A stretch of 64,000 nt of DNA from Oscillospiraceae bacterium (GCA_017508045.1 JAFVZT010000005.1:1-64000), one strand, 5' to 3'. Shown: positions 51,881-62,326, counted from the first letter of the stretch. Notes: generated by a model from the sequence alone, not told the origin. Made by a program: numbers and translations.

Positions 51881-54800
51881 TCAAAACAGGCTGACCTGAC
51901 TGGTATCCGGTAAATCACCAAAAGCGCCGGCATCTTTAAGCATCTGAATATGGGTTTTGGAAACCTTGGGGCAGGCGATGGAAAATTCCTCAATGGATAA
52001 AAAGTGCTTATCCTTTCTGCCCTCTTCAATGTCAAAGGCAGCGCTTTCACCCAAGCCGGAAATGGCTACAAAGGGCGGGCGGATTTTTCCGTCCTCAATC
52101 TGGAATTTTGTGGCGCTGCTCTTATAAATATCGATGGGCAGAAAATCCAGTCCCCGAAGATAAAATTCGTAAACAACCTCCAGTGTTGTCAGCAAATCTT
52201 CATCCTTGTTGGTGGCGTCCTCGTTGGCTTCAATTGCTTTAATATTGGCTACAACGCAATCCATACCGCCGGTCATAAGCGCGGCATCAAAGCCGCCCTT
52301 TTGGCTGCGGCGATAGAAAAAAGCGGCATAAAACGCCAAGGGATAATTGACCTTAAACCAAGCTATCCGGAAGGCCATCATAACATAGGCAACCGCATGC
52401 GCCTTGGGGAATAGGTACTGAATTTTTTTACACGATGTGATGTACCACTCCGGCACACCGGCATCAAGCATTTCCTTCTCAGCGCCATCCGGCAGACCCC
52501 TGCCCTTACGAACCATCTCCATAATCTTAAATGCACGCTTCTCCGGTATGCCGCAGGAAATTAGATAGAGCATAATATCATCACGACAGCCGATGGTCTG
52601 GTCAACACGTGCTGTGCCGGAAACAATCAAATCCTTGGCATTGCCCAGCCACACGTCTGTACCGTGGGTATAACCGGAAATTCGCACCAGGAAGTCAAAT
52701 TTCTCCGGCTTGGTATCCAGCAAAACGCCCCGGGTAAAACGGGTGTTAAATTCCGGAACAGCCACTGCACCGGTAGGGCCGAGGATGGGGTCATTTTCAT
52801 AACCCAGCACCTTAGAGGATGTAAAAATAGACATCGTCCGCTTATCATCCAAGGGGATTGTCTTTGCATCCACCCCGGTCATATCCTCCATCATACGGAT
52901 CATGGTGGGGTCATCGTGTCCCAGCATATCCAGCTTCAGAAGATTTTCCTCCATGGAGTGATATTCAAAGTGGGTGGTAATCTGGTCAGAATTCGGGTCA
53001 TCTGCCGGATGTTGTACCGGACAGAAATCCCAGATTTCATTTTCCTGGGGAATGACAATGAGACCGCCGGGGTGCTGTCCGGTGGTGCGGCGCACGCCAA
53101 CACACCCGTTGGCCAGACGCGCTTCCTCCGCCTTGCCTACCGTCTTCCCACGCTCGGATAAGTATTTCTTTACATAGCCATAGGCGGTCTTTTCCGCCAC
53201 CGTACCGATTGTTCCGGCGCGGAACACGTGGGAACGGCCAAACATTTCCGTACAATAAGCATGAGCGCGGGCCTGATATTCGCCGGAAAAGTTCAGGTCG
53301 ATATCAGGCACTTTGTCGCCGCCAAAGCCCAGGAAGGTTTCAAAGGGAATGTTAAAGCCCTCCTTGGCAAAGGCAGTTCCGCATTTGGGACAGCAGGCAT
53401 CGGGCAGGTCCGCACCGCAGCCATACTCCGAAGGCACATCAAAGGTAGTGTGCTTACATTCCGGATTGGGGCATCTGTAATGGGGCGGGAAGGAGTTGAC
53501 CTCGGTGATTCCGGACAGAAAGGCAACAATGGAAGAGCCTACAGAGCCACGGGATCCAACAAGATAGCCATTGTCCAAAGAATTTTGCACCAATTTCTGT
53601 GCAGACATATAAATCACATCATAGTGACAGTTAATAATGTCATTTAACTCCGTATCCACGCGCTTTTTAATAAGCTCAGGTGGATTCTCACCGTAAAGCC
53701 GATGCATCTTTCCGTACACAAGGGCCTTCAAATCCTCAACAGAGTTCTCAATTTTCGGAGCAAACAGATTATGGGGCACAGGACGAATTGTTTCACACAT
53801 ATCTGCAATCATATTTGGATTGGTAACAACCACCTCATAGGCCTTTTCCTCACCCAAATAAGAAAACTCTGCCAGCATTTCATCCGTTGTACGGAAATAC
53901 AAAGGATTATTCTTGTCGCAATCCTCAAAGCCCTTGGTTGCCAGAAGAATATGCCGAAAAATCTCATCCTCCGGATTAAGAAAATGGACATCGCCGGTTG
54001 CCACAACCGGTTTTCCCAGTTCTTCGCCCAAACGGACTACGGTACGGTTAAACTGCCGAAGAACCTCCTCATCCCGGGCAATCCCCTTTTCCAGCATAAA
54101 GCGGTTGTTTGCAAGGGGTTGGATTTCCAAATAGTCGTAAAAGGAAGCAATCCGCTTTAGCTCCTCATCGTTTTTGCCCTCCACAATGGCCTGAAACAGC
54201 TCACCGGCTTCACAGGCAGAGCCGACAATCAAACCTTCCCGAAGCCTTATCAGCTCAGACTTAGGGATTCTGGGAACCCGCTTGAAGTATTTTAAATTAG
54301 AATCAGAAATTAAGTGGTACAGATTTCTTAAGCCGGTTTGATTTTTTGCAAACAGAACAATGTGGCGCGCATGGCGGTCGCCAATTCTGTTCTGACTGCG
54401 CAAAGCTTCCATTGCAGGATTAATCTGCTGCAGACTTTGGATTCCCCTGTCCTCCAGCATAGAGAGGAAGTGGGACATAATCATACCGCAGATAACCGCA
54501 TCATCAGCTGCCCTGTGATGATTAAATTCCGGCAAGCTTAAGGCATCGGCAACAATATTCAGCTTAAATTTTCCCAGCTGCGGCATTAAATTCTGAGACA
54601 GTATCAATGTATCCGCGGAGGTAAAGGTATACCCGTAGCCAAGCTGATTACAAGCCTGCCGAATAAAACCGGTATCAAAGTCCGCATTATGGGCGACCAA
54701 AACACGCTCGCCGACAAAATTCAAAAATTCCGGCAAAACAGCATCCAGCTTGGGCGCACCCCGGAGCATATCGTCCGTAATGCCGGTAAGCTCCGTAATT

Positions 54801-56182
54801 TTTTTATCAAGGGGCCTGCCGGGGTCAACAAAGGTTTGGAAGCGCTCCAGCTCCTGACTGCCCCGCATACGCACCGCACCGATTTCAATGATGGTGTCGT
54901 TTTTTGCAGAAAGGCCGGTTGTTTCCAAATCAAAAGCAACAAATTCCTCATCAAAACGCATATCTTGGCTGCCATGAACAACAATGCGGTCGTCCACATC
55001 GTTAACAAAGTAGCCCTCACAGCCATAGAGGATTTTGATGGTTTCATCCGTTCCGGCAACCTTGGGCGGCTTTTTCCCCTCTACCGTGTGTAACGCATCG
55101 GTAAAGGACTGAACGCAGCCGTGGTCGGTAATCGCAATGGCTTTATGTCCCCAAGCTGCTGCCTGCTTAATGGCCGCATCTGTGTTGGTCAGTGCGTCCA
55201 TATTGCTCATGGTGGTATGCAGATGCAATTCCACCCGCTTCATACCCTGTGCGCTGTCTGTTCGCTTGGGCATTGTACCGGGCATAATGGCATTGGGCTT
55301 GAGAATCATCTCATTATCAAACCTGTTCTCCATCAGCCTGCCCTGTACACGAATAACAGAGCCGGGACGAATGCTCTCTAAAATGGGTTTTGCTTCATTA
55401 TTTTCCATAAAGCGGTTAATCCGCACAGAACCGTAATTATCGGTCATATCAAAATTTATAACCCAAGCGTTGCGCTTTTTCAGCTCCTTGTGTTCCACAT
55501 TAAAAACGCGGCCTTCCACAATCACACTGCCCATATCCAAAGAAAGTTCTGACATGGGTACTGTTTTTCCCTTAAAGGCTCTGCCGTATATTGCATCTGA
55601 TTGCTGGACAGTCTGGATTTTCTTTTCAGAAATTACGGCTTTGGGTATGTCCATAAGCATACTGTCCCGGATTTTTTCCATAGCATCAAACAGGTCCTGT
55701 CCCTCTAAGGTCTGTGATGCCTGGATTTGAATTGTCACTTGGGTGGAAAAGCGCTGTTGCAGCCGTTGGCGCACCTTTGGAACGCACTCCTCCAAAATTG
55801 CCTTGCCGTTGCCCTTTAACCGGATAACCAAGGTTTGCTCTTCCCAGTCCCACTGCGCTCCTGCTAAGCTTCCCCGGGCCATAGAGTTTTCCGCAACAAA
55901 CATTGCCATCAGCTCCTCCGGCTCAATATTGGATAGCTGGCAGGCAGGATGACAGGTATGGATAATTAATGCACGCAGGCCGTACAAGTCAGAAACTTCC
56001 TTGGAAACTTGCTGCAAAATCCGCTGGGGTATGTAGCTTTCACAGAAAATTGACACAGTAACCCTGCGGCTTTCCGGGTCAATATCCGCACCGGAAATAA
56101 CCGCCTGAGACAGTATGCCGAGAATCGGCTCAGGCGGTTGGTACACCGGAAACATATTCAAAAAGCGGACTTGTTCACTCAT
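51881..56182 (-). CDS. polC: DNA polymerase III PolC
   Basis: The Gram-positive replicative polymerase with built-in proofreading, 1433 residues. Order: N-terminal region, OB domain (about 215-310), PHP domain start (RVELHLHTTMSNMDALT), the inserted DnaQ-type 3'-5' exonuclease with FDLETTGL near residue 420, the rest of PHP, a four-Cys zinc motif (CPNPECKH and CCPKCG, about 905-945), and palm/fingers with VPDIDLNFSGEYQ and AHAVAYVMMAFRIAWFK. It is the last of the pyrH-frr-uppS-cdsA-dxr-rseP-ispG-polC order. It complements DnaE at 18419-21865. Confidence 0.97.
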   Translation of the reverse strand: MSEQVRFLNMFPVYQPPEPILGILSQAVISGADIDPESRRVTVSIFCESYIPQRILQQVSKEVSDLYGLRALIIHTCHPACQLSNIEPEELMAMFVAENSMARGSLAGAQWDWEEQTLVIRLKGNGKAILEECVPKVRQRLQQRFSTQVTIQIQASQTLEGQDLFDAMEKIRDSMLMDIPKAVISEKKIQTVQQSDAIYGRAFKGKTVPMSELSLDMGSVIVEGRVFNVEHKELKKRNAWVINFDMTDNYGSVRINRFMENNEAKPILESIRPGSVIRVQGRLMENRFDNEMILKPNAIMPGTMPKRTDSAQGMKRVELHLHTTMSNMDALTNTDAAIKQAAAWGHKAIAITDHGCVQSFTDALHTVEGKKPPKVAGTDETIKILYGCEGYFVNDVDDRIVVHGSQDMRFDEEFVAFDLETTGLSAKNDTIIEIGAVRMRGSQELERFQTFVDPGRPLDKKITELTGITDDMLRGAPKLDAVLPEFLNFVGERVLVAHNADFDTGFIRQACNQLGYGYTFTSADTLILSQNLMPQLGKFKLNIVADALSLPEFNHHRAADDAVICGMIMSHFLSMLEDRGIQSLQQINPAMEALRSQNRIGDRHARHIVLFAKNQTGLRNLYHLISDSNLKYFKRVPRIPKSELIRLREGLIVGSACEAGELFQAIVEGKNDEELKRIASFYDYLEIQPLANNRFMLEKGIARDEEVLRQFNRTVVRLGEELGKPVVATGDVHFLNPEDEIFRHILLATKGFEDCDKNNPLYFRTTDEMLAEFSYLGEEKAYEVVVTNPNMIADMCETIRPVPHNLFAPKIENSVEDLKALVYGKMHRLYGENPPELIKKRVDTELNDIINCHYDVIYMSAQKLVQNSLDNGYLVGSRGSVGSSIVAFLSGITEVNSFPPHYRCPNPECKHTTFDVPSEYGCGADLPDACCPKCGTAFAKEGFNIPFETFLGFGGDKVPDIDLNFSGEYQARAHAYCTEMFGRSHVFRAGTIGTVAEKTAYGYVKKYLSERGKTVGKAEEARLANGCVGVRRTTGQHPGGLIVIPQENEIWDFCPVQHPADDPNSDQITTHFEYHSMEENLLKLDMLGHDDPTMIRMMEDMTGVDAKTIPLDDKRTMSIFTSSKVLGYENDPILGPTGAVAVPEFNTRFTRGVLLDTKPEKFDFLVRISGYTHGTDVWLGNAKDLIVSGTARVDQTIGCRDDIMLYLISCGIPEKRAFKIMEMVRKGRGLPDGAEKEMLDAGVPEWYITSCKKIQYLFPKAHAVAYVMMAFRIAWFKVNYPLAFYAAFFYRRSQKGGFDAALMTGGMDCVVANIKAIEANEDATNKDEDLLTTLEVVYEFYLRGLDFLPIDIYKSSATKFQIEDGKIRPPFVAISGLGESAAFDIEEGRKDKHFLSIEEFSIACPKVSKTHIQMLKDAGAFGDLPDTSQVSLF

Positions 56183-56189
56183 AGTACTC

Positions 56190-57227
56190 TTATAGTTCCT
56201 TAATTCTCTTTAGTAATGCCGGTAATAGCTCATCATAGGGCAGCTTTGCCACTTGCTGTCCTTTCTCAAAAAGCATTCCGCAGCCATCGCCCCCAGCAAT
56301 GCCAATATCAGCCTCCCGAGCCTCTCCGGGGCCGTTGACAACACAGCCCATAACCGCTACGGTAATCGGCTTTTGGCAATCCTTCAATGCCGCATCAACC
56401 TGATTTACAAGACCGATCAAATCAATCTGCGTTCTGCCGCAGGTGGGGCAGGAAATGATATTTACGCCCTCGGCGCGAAGTCCGGCTGCCTTTAAAATAT
56501 CCTTTGCGGCATAAACCTCCTCCACAGGGTCATCAGTGAGGCTTACCCGTATTGTATCGCCGATGCCGTCCAATAAAAGCGCACCGATTCCCATAGCAGA
56601 TTTCATAAGTCCCATACGGACAGGGCCGGTTTCCGTCACACCGATATGCAGTGGATAATCGCATTGTTGGCGGAACAGCCGGGCGGCAGCCACCATAGTA
56701 GGCACTGTTGAGGATTTCATGGATACACAGGTGTTGTAAAACCCGAATTTTTCCAAAAGCTCCAAATGCTCAAATGCGCTTTCCACCAGGGCTTCCGCAG
56801 TGGGATGCCCATACTTTTCCAAAAGCTTTTTGTCAAGACTTCCCCCATTGACACCGATACGAATTGGAATATTTTTTTCTTTGCACGCAGAAACCACAGC
56901 CGCAACCCGATCCTCGCCACCGATATTGCCGGGGTTAATACGAATTTTGGACGCGCCCGCCTCTGCCGCGGCAATGGCAAGCTTATAATCAAAGTGGATA
57001 TCCGCTACAAGGGGCATAGGAGATTCCTTACAGATTTGAGCAAAGCTTTTTGCCGCTTCCATATTGGGAATTGCCAGTCGGGCAATTTGGCAACCGGCGG
57101 TTTTTAACGCCTTCAGCTGGGCAAGAGAGCCAGCAACATCCGTTGTCTTTGTATTCAGCATTGACTGAATTACTATAGGCGCGCCGCCACCAATCAGAAC
57201 ATCGCCCACCTGTATCTGTCTGGTCAT
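56190..57227 (-). CDS. ispG: (E)-4-hydroxy-3-methylbut-2-enyl-diphosphate synthase
   Basis: IspG (GcpE) is the 4Fe-4S enzyme before last in the MEP isoprenoid pathway. 345 residues, the two-domain bacterial form. Cluster cysteines are in ISCPTCGRTQ and MGCVVNGPGEA; the TIM-barrel region starts IQSMLNTKTTD. AAGGGG stands before the ATG at 57227, so it is preferred to the GTG at 57236, which overlaps rseP. The first enzyme of this pathway in the window, dxr, is two genes upstream. Confidence 0.96.
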   Translation of the reverse strand: MTRQIQVGDVLIGGGAPIVIQSMLNTKTTDVAGSLAQLKALKTAGCQIARLAIPNMEAAKSFAQICKESPMPLVADIHFDYKLAIAAAEAGASKIRINPGNIGGEDRVAAVVSACKEKNIPIRIGVNGGSLDKKLLEKYGHPTAEALVESAFEHLELLEKFGFYNTCVSMKSSTVPTMVAAARLFRQQCDYPLHIGVTETGPVRMGLMKSAMGIGALLLDGIGDTIRVSLTDDPVEEVYAAKDILKAAGLRAEGVNIISCPTCGRTQIDLIGLVNQVDAALKDCQKPITVAVMGCVVNGPGEAREADIGIAGGDGCGMLFEKGQQVAKLPYDELLPALLKRIKEL

Positions 57228-57232
57228 GCGTT

Positions 57233-58294
57233 TCACCCCTTAAAAATGGTAAAGATATCCTTAAACATAATAACAGCCATAAGTCCCAACAGCAGCACCA
57301 TGCCTGCAGCGTGGATATACCCCTCGTATTTGGGGTTAATTTTCTTACGGGTCACCGCTTCAATGCCTGTGGTCAGCAAAAGTGCAACCACTCTGCCGCC
57401 ATCCAGAGCCGGAATAGGAAGCATATTCATAACAGCAAGATTAATGGCAATAAAAGCGCCAAAATACAGCATATTCAGTACTGCATCCAATGTTGTATCC
57501 GATGCCTGTGCAGTATCAGACATAATCTGAACAATACCCACAGGGCCGGTCATATCTCCAATTCCTGCCTGTCCGGAAATCAGCATTTGCAGGCTGAGCC
57601 GAACGGAGCGAATAACATTGATTGTATTGTTCCAAGCATACTGCACCTTATCGGAAAATGTTGCGTCTATCTGGGTAAAGTTCATTCCATAGAGCATTTG
57701 GGTATTCCCCTGCTCATCCTTAACCTCGTGGCGCTGCATAACAAAATCATTCAAATAGACCTTGCTGCCATTGCGCTCCACGACCAAGTCGTGAACATCA
57801 CCTTGATTTAAAGACAAAAGCATACCAAAATCCGACTGGACATAGATTTTTTCGCCGTCCACCTCTAAAATCCGGTCGCCTGCCTGTAAGCCCTGCTCCC
57901 CGGAAACCGTACTGTAGGATTCAAAGCCTTCAATCACCGGCGTAACGAGCTGCTTTACCGGCATAAATACAATGACCATAATCAGCAGTCCGGCAATAAA
58001 GTTCATAAAAGAGCCTGCAACCAGAATAATCAGCCGCTTCCACCACTTTGCAGAGCCGAATGCCCTGGGATTGTCCGACGCTTCATCCTCGCCCTCCATA
58101 GCGCAATAGCCGCCAATGGGGATACAGCGAATGGAATACAAAGTTTCTCCAAACTGCTTTTTAAAAATAGCAGGCCCCATAAACATGGCAAATTCATTTA
58201 CCTGCACACCGGACAGCTTTGCAGCCACAAAGTGTCCCAACTCATGAATAAAAATCAAAAAACTAAACAATAAAATTGCAAATACAATACTCAT
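57233..58294 (-). CDS. rseP: Site-2 protease RseP
   Basis: A membrane zinc metalloprotease of the RIP family, 353 residues. The zinc site HELGH is at residues 17-21 in the first helix, a PDZ domain lies around 110-200 (SGEQGLQAGDRILEVDGE), and the second active-site motif is MNMLPIPALDGGR near 305. It cuts membrane anti-sigma factors or leftover signal peptides. The stop lies six bases before the ispG start; the start overlaps the dxr stop by one base. Confidence 0.95.
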   Translation of the reverse strand: MSIVFAILLFSFLIFIHELGHFVAAKLSGVQVNEFAMFMGPAIFKKQFGETLYSIRCIPIGGYCAMEGEDEASDNPRAFGSAKWWKRLIILVAGSFMNFIAGLLIMVIVFMPVKQLVTPVIEGFESYSTVSGEQGLQAGDRILEVDGEKIYVQSDFGMLLSLNQGDVHDLVVERNGSKVYLNDFVMQRHEVKDEQGNTQMLYGMNFTQIDATFSDKVQYAWNNTINVIRSVRLSLQMLISGQAGIGDMTGPVGIVQIMSDTAQASDTTLDAVLNMLYFGAFIAINLAVMNMLPIPALDGGRVVALLLTTGIEAVTRKKINPKYEGYIHAAGMVLLLGLMAVIMFKDIFTIFKG

Positions 58295-59451
58295 TATATT
58301 CCCCTTAATTTAGCGTTTTTCACTGCAATACGCGCCAACCGGTCTGCCTCAAGGATTTCCTCCAGAGTAGGATTTTGAATAAACGGCACGGTATCTACCG
58401 CCAGCTTAACCAGATTGTAAATATCATAAAAACCAATCTCATCCCGCAGATACATGGCAACCGCGTCTTCGTTGGCGCCGTTCATAGCCGGACATGCTGT
58501 ACCGCCCACAGCAGCGCATTGTCTTGCCAGAGCCAGACAGGGAAACGCCTCCATATCCGGCTCACAAAAGGTAAGACCGGAGCATTGCGATAAATTCAGC
58601 GACTCCACAGGGCAGCTTTTCCGTTGGGGATAGGTCATAGCCAGCTGAATAGGCAGCCGCATATCAGGACTTCCCAACTGCGCCATTACCGCCCCGTCCA
58701 CAAACTCCACAAGGCTATGGATAATGCTCTGTCTGTGAATAACCACATCCACCTGCTCCAGAGGAAGATCATACAGGCGCATGGCTTCAATCACTTCCAA
58801 GCCCTTATTCATAAGGGTAGCGCAGTCAATGGTTATTTTTTCACCCATTTTCCAATTGGGATGACGCAAAGCATCCGCCTTGGTGATTGTACCCAGTTCC
58901 TCCCGGGTTTTTCCAAAAAACGGGCCGCCGGAGCAGGTTAAAATCAGCCGTTTGATTTCCCGGTGATCTCCTGCGCCCATCAGGCATTGGAAAATTGCGG
59001 AATGCTCAGAATCCACAGGAATTATTTCTACGGCGTTGGCTTTTGCCTCTGCCATAACCAGCTCGCCGGCGCACACAAGCGTTTCCTTATTGGCAAGACC
59101 GATGCGTTTCTTCGCGCGAATTGCCGCCAGGGTCGGTTTTAAGCCCACCATGCCAACTACCGCAGTAATTACGCAATCCGCCTGCTCCATAGTTGCCGCG
59201 CGAATGAGTCCCTTTTCGCCCCAGTCAATTTCTGTAGGAATGTCGGAAAGCTCCGATCTTAACGCCACAGCTGTCTCTTCGGTAGCCATAACCGCAAGAG
59301 CAGGCCGGTATTTCCGGCACTGCTGTGCCATACGCTGTACATTTGTTCCGGCAGTCAGCGCACATACCGGAATATTTAAATTATCAACAATATCCAGACT
59401 CTGGCGCCCGATTGAGCCGGTAGAGCCTAAAATACTTACGCATTTAACCAT
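58294..59451 (-). CDS. dxr: 1-deoxy-D-xylulose 5-phosphate reductoisomerase
   Basis: Dxr makes MEP from DXP with NADPH in the isoprenoid pathway. 385 residues. The NADPH site is GSTGSIGRQSLDIV at residues 8-21. Metal and substrate residues are in VDSEHSAIFQCL, LTCSGGPFFG and ATLMNKGLEVIEA; the C-terminal helices contain VIHRQSIIHSLVEF. It lies 3 bases downstream of cdsA. Confidence 0.97.
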   Translation of the reverse strand: MVKCVSILGSTGSIGRQSLDIVDNLNIPVCALTAGTNVQRMAQQCRKYRPALAVMATEETAVALRSELSDIPTEIDWGEKGLIRAATMEQADCVITAVVGMVGLKPTLAAIRAKKRIGLANKETLVCAGELVMAEAKANAVEIIPVDSEHSAIFQCLMGAGDHREIKRLILTCSGGPFFGKTREELGTITKADALRHPNWKMGEKITIDCATLMNKGLEVIEAMRLYDLPLEQVDVVIHRQSIIHSLVEFVDGAVMAQLGSPDMRLPIQLAMTYPQRKSCPVESLNLSQCSGLTFCEPDMEAFPCLALARQCAAVGGTACPAMNGANEDAVAMYLRDEIGFYDIYNLVKLAVDTVPFIQNPTLEEILEADRLARIAVKNAKLRGI

Positions 59452-59454
59452 AGC

Positions 59455-60261
59455 TTACTCCAAAACCGGCAAAATCAGCAGCAGCACTTCCGCCAGCGGC
59501 CCAATCACCATCATGGAATCAAAACGATCCAAAATTCCGCCATGTCCGGGAATTAAATTACCGTAATCCTTAATTCCGGTTTGCCGTTTGATTGCGCTAA
59601 AGCACAAATCCCCGAAAACCCCGGCAAAAGAACCTAAAATGCCGTACAAAACTGCCGCAAAATAATTTACATCAAATTGGAAACAACCCTGCAGTACAGC
59701 GCAATACGCAATCATGCCGATAATTGCGCCAAGAACGCCGCCAAAAACACCCTCAACGGATTTTTTTGGGCTAATTGTGGGAGCAAGCTTATGCTTTCCG
59801 AACTTCATTCCCACAAAATACGCGCCGCTGTCGGATAAAAACGCAAGCACGAAGGGAATTAGAATTAAAAACCTTCCTTCTTTCCAGCTGTGAATGCGTA
59901 CAAGAGATCCCAATAAAAGGGGCAAAATAATACCTGCGGCAAGACAAATCGCAAGCTTTTCAAAGGTCAGTCGATGCGCCATCATTTCGGCAAATAAGGC
60001 TACCCAGAACAGCACTATCCCAAGCAAAACCCATGCATATCCAAGCCCCAGGCCGCACCAAAGCGTACACCAGAAAGCAGATACCGCAGCATAAATTATC
60101 AGACGCGGAGGATTTTTAATATCACAGCAGGACAAAAGCTCATAAGCTGCAACCGCAGCCATCAAGCCAAATAATATTCCGGTAAAAACCTTAGGCGCAA
60201 AAAGCACAACAACCAAAAGCAACGGCAGCAACGCCGCTGCGGCAATCACTCGGGTTTTCAA
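59455..60261 (-). CDS. cdsA: Phosphatidate cytidylyltransferase
   Basis: CdsA makes CDP-diacylglycerol from phosphatidate and CTP in the membrane. 268 residues with about seven helices. The family signature is near the C-terminus: SAIKRQTGIKDYGNLIPGHG then GGILDRFDSM. SDSGAYFVGMKFGKHK in the middle is also typical. It begins 3 bases after uppS. PgsA at 10730-11266 uses its product. Confidence 0.95.
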   Translation of the reverse strand: MKTRVIAAAALLPLLLVVVLFAPKVFTGILFGLMAAVAAYELLSCCDIKNPPRLIIYAAVSAFWCTLWCGLGLGYAWVLLGIVLFWVALFAEMMAHRLTFEKLAICLAAGIILPLLLGSLVRIHSWKEGRFLILIPFVLAFLSDSGAYFVGMKFGKHKLAPTISPKKSVEGVFGGVLGAIIGMIAYCAVLQGCFQFDVNYFAAVLYGILGSFAGVFGDLCFSAIKRQTGIKDYGNLIPGHGGILDRFDSMMVIGPLAEVLLLILPVLE

Positions 60262-60264
60262 AAC

Positions 60265-60993
60265 TCAGACACCTCCAAAACGACGGTTGCGACCGTGGTA
60301 CTGCGCAATTGCCCTATCCAGATCATCCGGGCCAAAGTCCGGCCACAGCACATCCATAAACACATACTCGGAATACGCGGACTGCCACAAAAGAAAATTA
60401 CTGGTACGCAGCTCACCGGAAGGACGGATAATCAATTCCGGATCCGGTACATCCGCAGAATACAAATAAGACGCCAAAAGCGCTTCTGTTAGATCCTCCG
60501 GAGCATACTTTCCGGCAGCCACATCCCGGGCAAAGCCCCTGGCCGCATGGACAAGCTCATCCCGGCCGCCGTAATTCAGGCAGAAATTAACCTGAACATC
60601 GCCATAGCCGGCAGATTTTTCTTCTGCGTCACGGCATAATTGCTGCAGCTGAGGAGACAATCGGCTCAAATCCCCGAAAAACTTAAACCGGACATGGTTT
60701 TTCTCCATATCCCGGAGTGCTTCCTGCAGATAGTTACCCAAAAGCCGCATAATTGCTCCAACTTCCTCTTGCGAGCGACGCCAGTTCTCCGTGGAAAATG
60801 CATAAACCGTCAAATATTCCACACCAAGGGTGCGGCAGTAATTGGCAATTTTCCGGAAGGTCTCCGCCCCTGCCGCGTGACCGGCGGAACGGGGAAGTCC
60901 ACGCTTTTTTGCCCAGCGGCCATTTCCATCCATTATGATAGCTATATGCCGAGGTGGTAACGGTTTTGTCTTTTCTGCGTTTAAAAAAGCCAT
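60265..60993 (-). CDS. uppS: Isoprenyl transferase (undecaprenyl diphosphate synthase)
   Basis: UppS makes the C55 lipid carrier for peptidoglycan and teichoic acid synthesis. 242 residues. The catalytic Asp22 is in IIMDGNGRWAKKRGLPRSAGH; the conserved C-terminal motif is DPELIIRPSGELRTSNFLLWQ split over two segments. It is separated from frr by a 53-base gap with a hairpin, and is followed directly by cdsA. Confidence 0.96.
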   Translation of the reverse strand: MAFLNAEKTKPLPPRHIAIIMDGNGRWAKKRGLPRSAGHAAGAETFRKIANYCRTLGVEYLTVYAFSTENWRRSQEEVGAIMRLLGNYLQEALRDMEKNHVRFKFFGDLSRLSPQLQQLCRDAEEKSAGYGDVQVNFCLNYGGRDELVHAARGFARDVAAGKYAPEDLTEALLASYLYSADVPDPELIIRPSGELRTSNFLLWQSAYSEYVFMDVLWPDFGPDDLDRAIAQYHGRNRRFGGV

Positions 60994-61017
60994 GAAATTA
61001 CCTCTTTACAGTAGCAT

Positions 61018-61041
61018 ATTGGGGGCGCAAGCGCCCCCAAA
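61018..61041 (-). terminator. Hairpin between frr and uppS
   Basis: tgggggcgc pairs with gcgccccca around aa. On the minus strand it follows frr closely, and only weak T-richness follows. It is likely a partial terminator or processing site within the operon. Confidence 0.55.
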
Positions 61042-61046
61042 CGGTT

Positions 61047-61601
61047 TTAGATGGACATCAGTTCCTTTTCCTTGGCAGCCAGTGCTTCGTCAACCTTCTT
61101 AATAAACTTATCCAGAAGATCCTGTAAATCCTTTTCAGCCTTTTTCTGCTCATCCTCGGTAATTGCAGAGTCCTTCTTCAGCTTTTTAACATAATCCATA
61201 CCGTCACGGCGGATATTACGCATAGCAACCTTTGCTTCCTCTGCATACTTTTTGACCTGCTTAGTCAGGTCTTTACGGCGCTCCTCAGTTAGCTGAGGGA
61301 AAACCAGACGGATAACCTTACCGTCGTTTTGGGGATTAATTCCCAGGTCACTGGCCTGAATTGCTTTTTGAATTTCCTTAAGCAAGCTGGTATCCCAAGG
61401 CTGGATAACCAGAGTGCGGGCATCCGGAGTAGAAATTGTCGCTACGCCGTTGAGAGCCGTTTCACTGCCATAATATTCAACGGTAATTCTGTCCAGAACT
61501 TTTGCATTGGCGCGGCCTGCGCGAACTGCACCAAATTCCTCGGCAAGATGATCCAAGGACTTTTCCATTCTTCTGGAATACTCTGCAAAATCAACACTCA
61601 T
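61047..61601 (-). CDS. frr: Ribosome recycling factor
   Basis: RRF splits post-termination ribosomes together with EF-G. 184 residues, the usual length. Typical parts are EFGAVRAGRANAKVLDRI, TLVIQPWDTSLLKEIQKAI and RKDLTKQVKKYAEEAKVA. The start is 2 bases after pyrH. Confidence 0.97.
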   Translation of the reverse strand: MSVDFAEYSRRMEKSLDHLAEEFGAVRAGRANAKVLDRITVEYYGSETALNGVATISTPDARTLVIQPWDTSLLKEIQKAIQASDLGINPQNDGKVIRLVFPQLTEERRKDLTKQVKKYAEEAKVAMRNIRRDGMDYVKKLKKDSAITEDEQKKAEKDLQDLLDKFIKKVDEALAAKEKELMSI

Positions 61602-61603
61602 GA

Positions 61604-62326
61604 TTATAATTCCTCCTTAACAATTGTACCAATCTTCTCACCGCATGCGACGCGGTAAATATTCTCGGGGTCAGCCAAGGCAAAGCATATGAGTGTCATA
61701 TGATTGTCCATAGCCAGTGTCATCGCGGTGGTGTCGGTTGCCTTCAAGTGGCGCGCCAGCACCTCATCGTATGTCAATGCATCAAACTTAACCGCTGTGG
61801 GGTCTGTATTGGGATCGGCAGAGTAAATACCATCCACATTCTTTGCCATCAAAATGGCATCTGCCTCAATTTCCACGCCGCGGAGCACCGCGCCGGTGTC
61901 GGTTGAGAAATAGGGATTTCCTGTTCCCGCTGCAAAAATTACGACCTTACCCTCGTTAAGATACCGATCTGCCGTGTCACGGGTAAAATACTCACAGAAT
62001 TTATTCATTTCAACGGCGCTAAGTACTCTTGCATCCACGCCATGCTTTTCCAACGCGTCTGCCACAGCAATGGAGTTCATAACCGTTGCCAGCATACCCA
62101 TGGCGTCTCCGTGAGAACGCTGCATCTTATCCGCGCCATCCTTCACTCCCCGCCAGAAGTTGCCTCCGCCAATGACCAGCCCAATCTGGATGCCTTCCTT
62201 GACGCATTTGGAAATCACTTCGCACACGGAATGAATAATACCGAAATTCAAACCGCGATGGGCTTCGCCGGCAAGAGCCTCTCCGCTTACTTTTAATAAA
62301 ATTCGCTTATATTTTACTTCAGGCAT
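61604..62326 (-). CDS. pyrH: Uridylate kinase
   Basis: PyrH phosphorylates UMP to UDP and is a hexameric amino acid kinase-fold enzyme. 240 residues. The N-terminus KRILLKVSGEALAG, IGLVIGGGNFWRGV and VVIFAAGTGNPYFSTDTGA are diagnostic. The frame runs upstream, but AGGAG before the ATG at 62326 supports this start. It is the first gene of the long operon reaching polC. Confidence 0.97.
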   Translation of the reverse strand: MPEVKYKRILLKVSGEALAGEAHRGLNFGIIHSVCEVISKCVKEGIQIGLVIGGGNFWRGVKDGADKMQRSHGDAMGMLATVMNSIAVADALEKHGVDARVLSAVEMNKFCEYFTRDTADRYLNEGKVVIFAAGTGNPYFSTDTGAVLRGVEIEADAILMAKNVDGIYSADPNTDPTAVKFDALTYDEVLARHLKATDTTAMTLAMDNHMTLICFALADPENIYRVACGEKIGTIVKEEL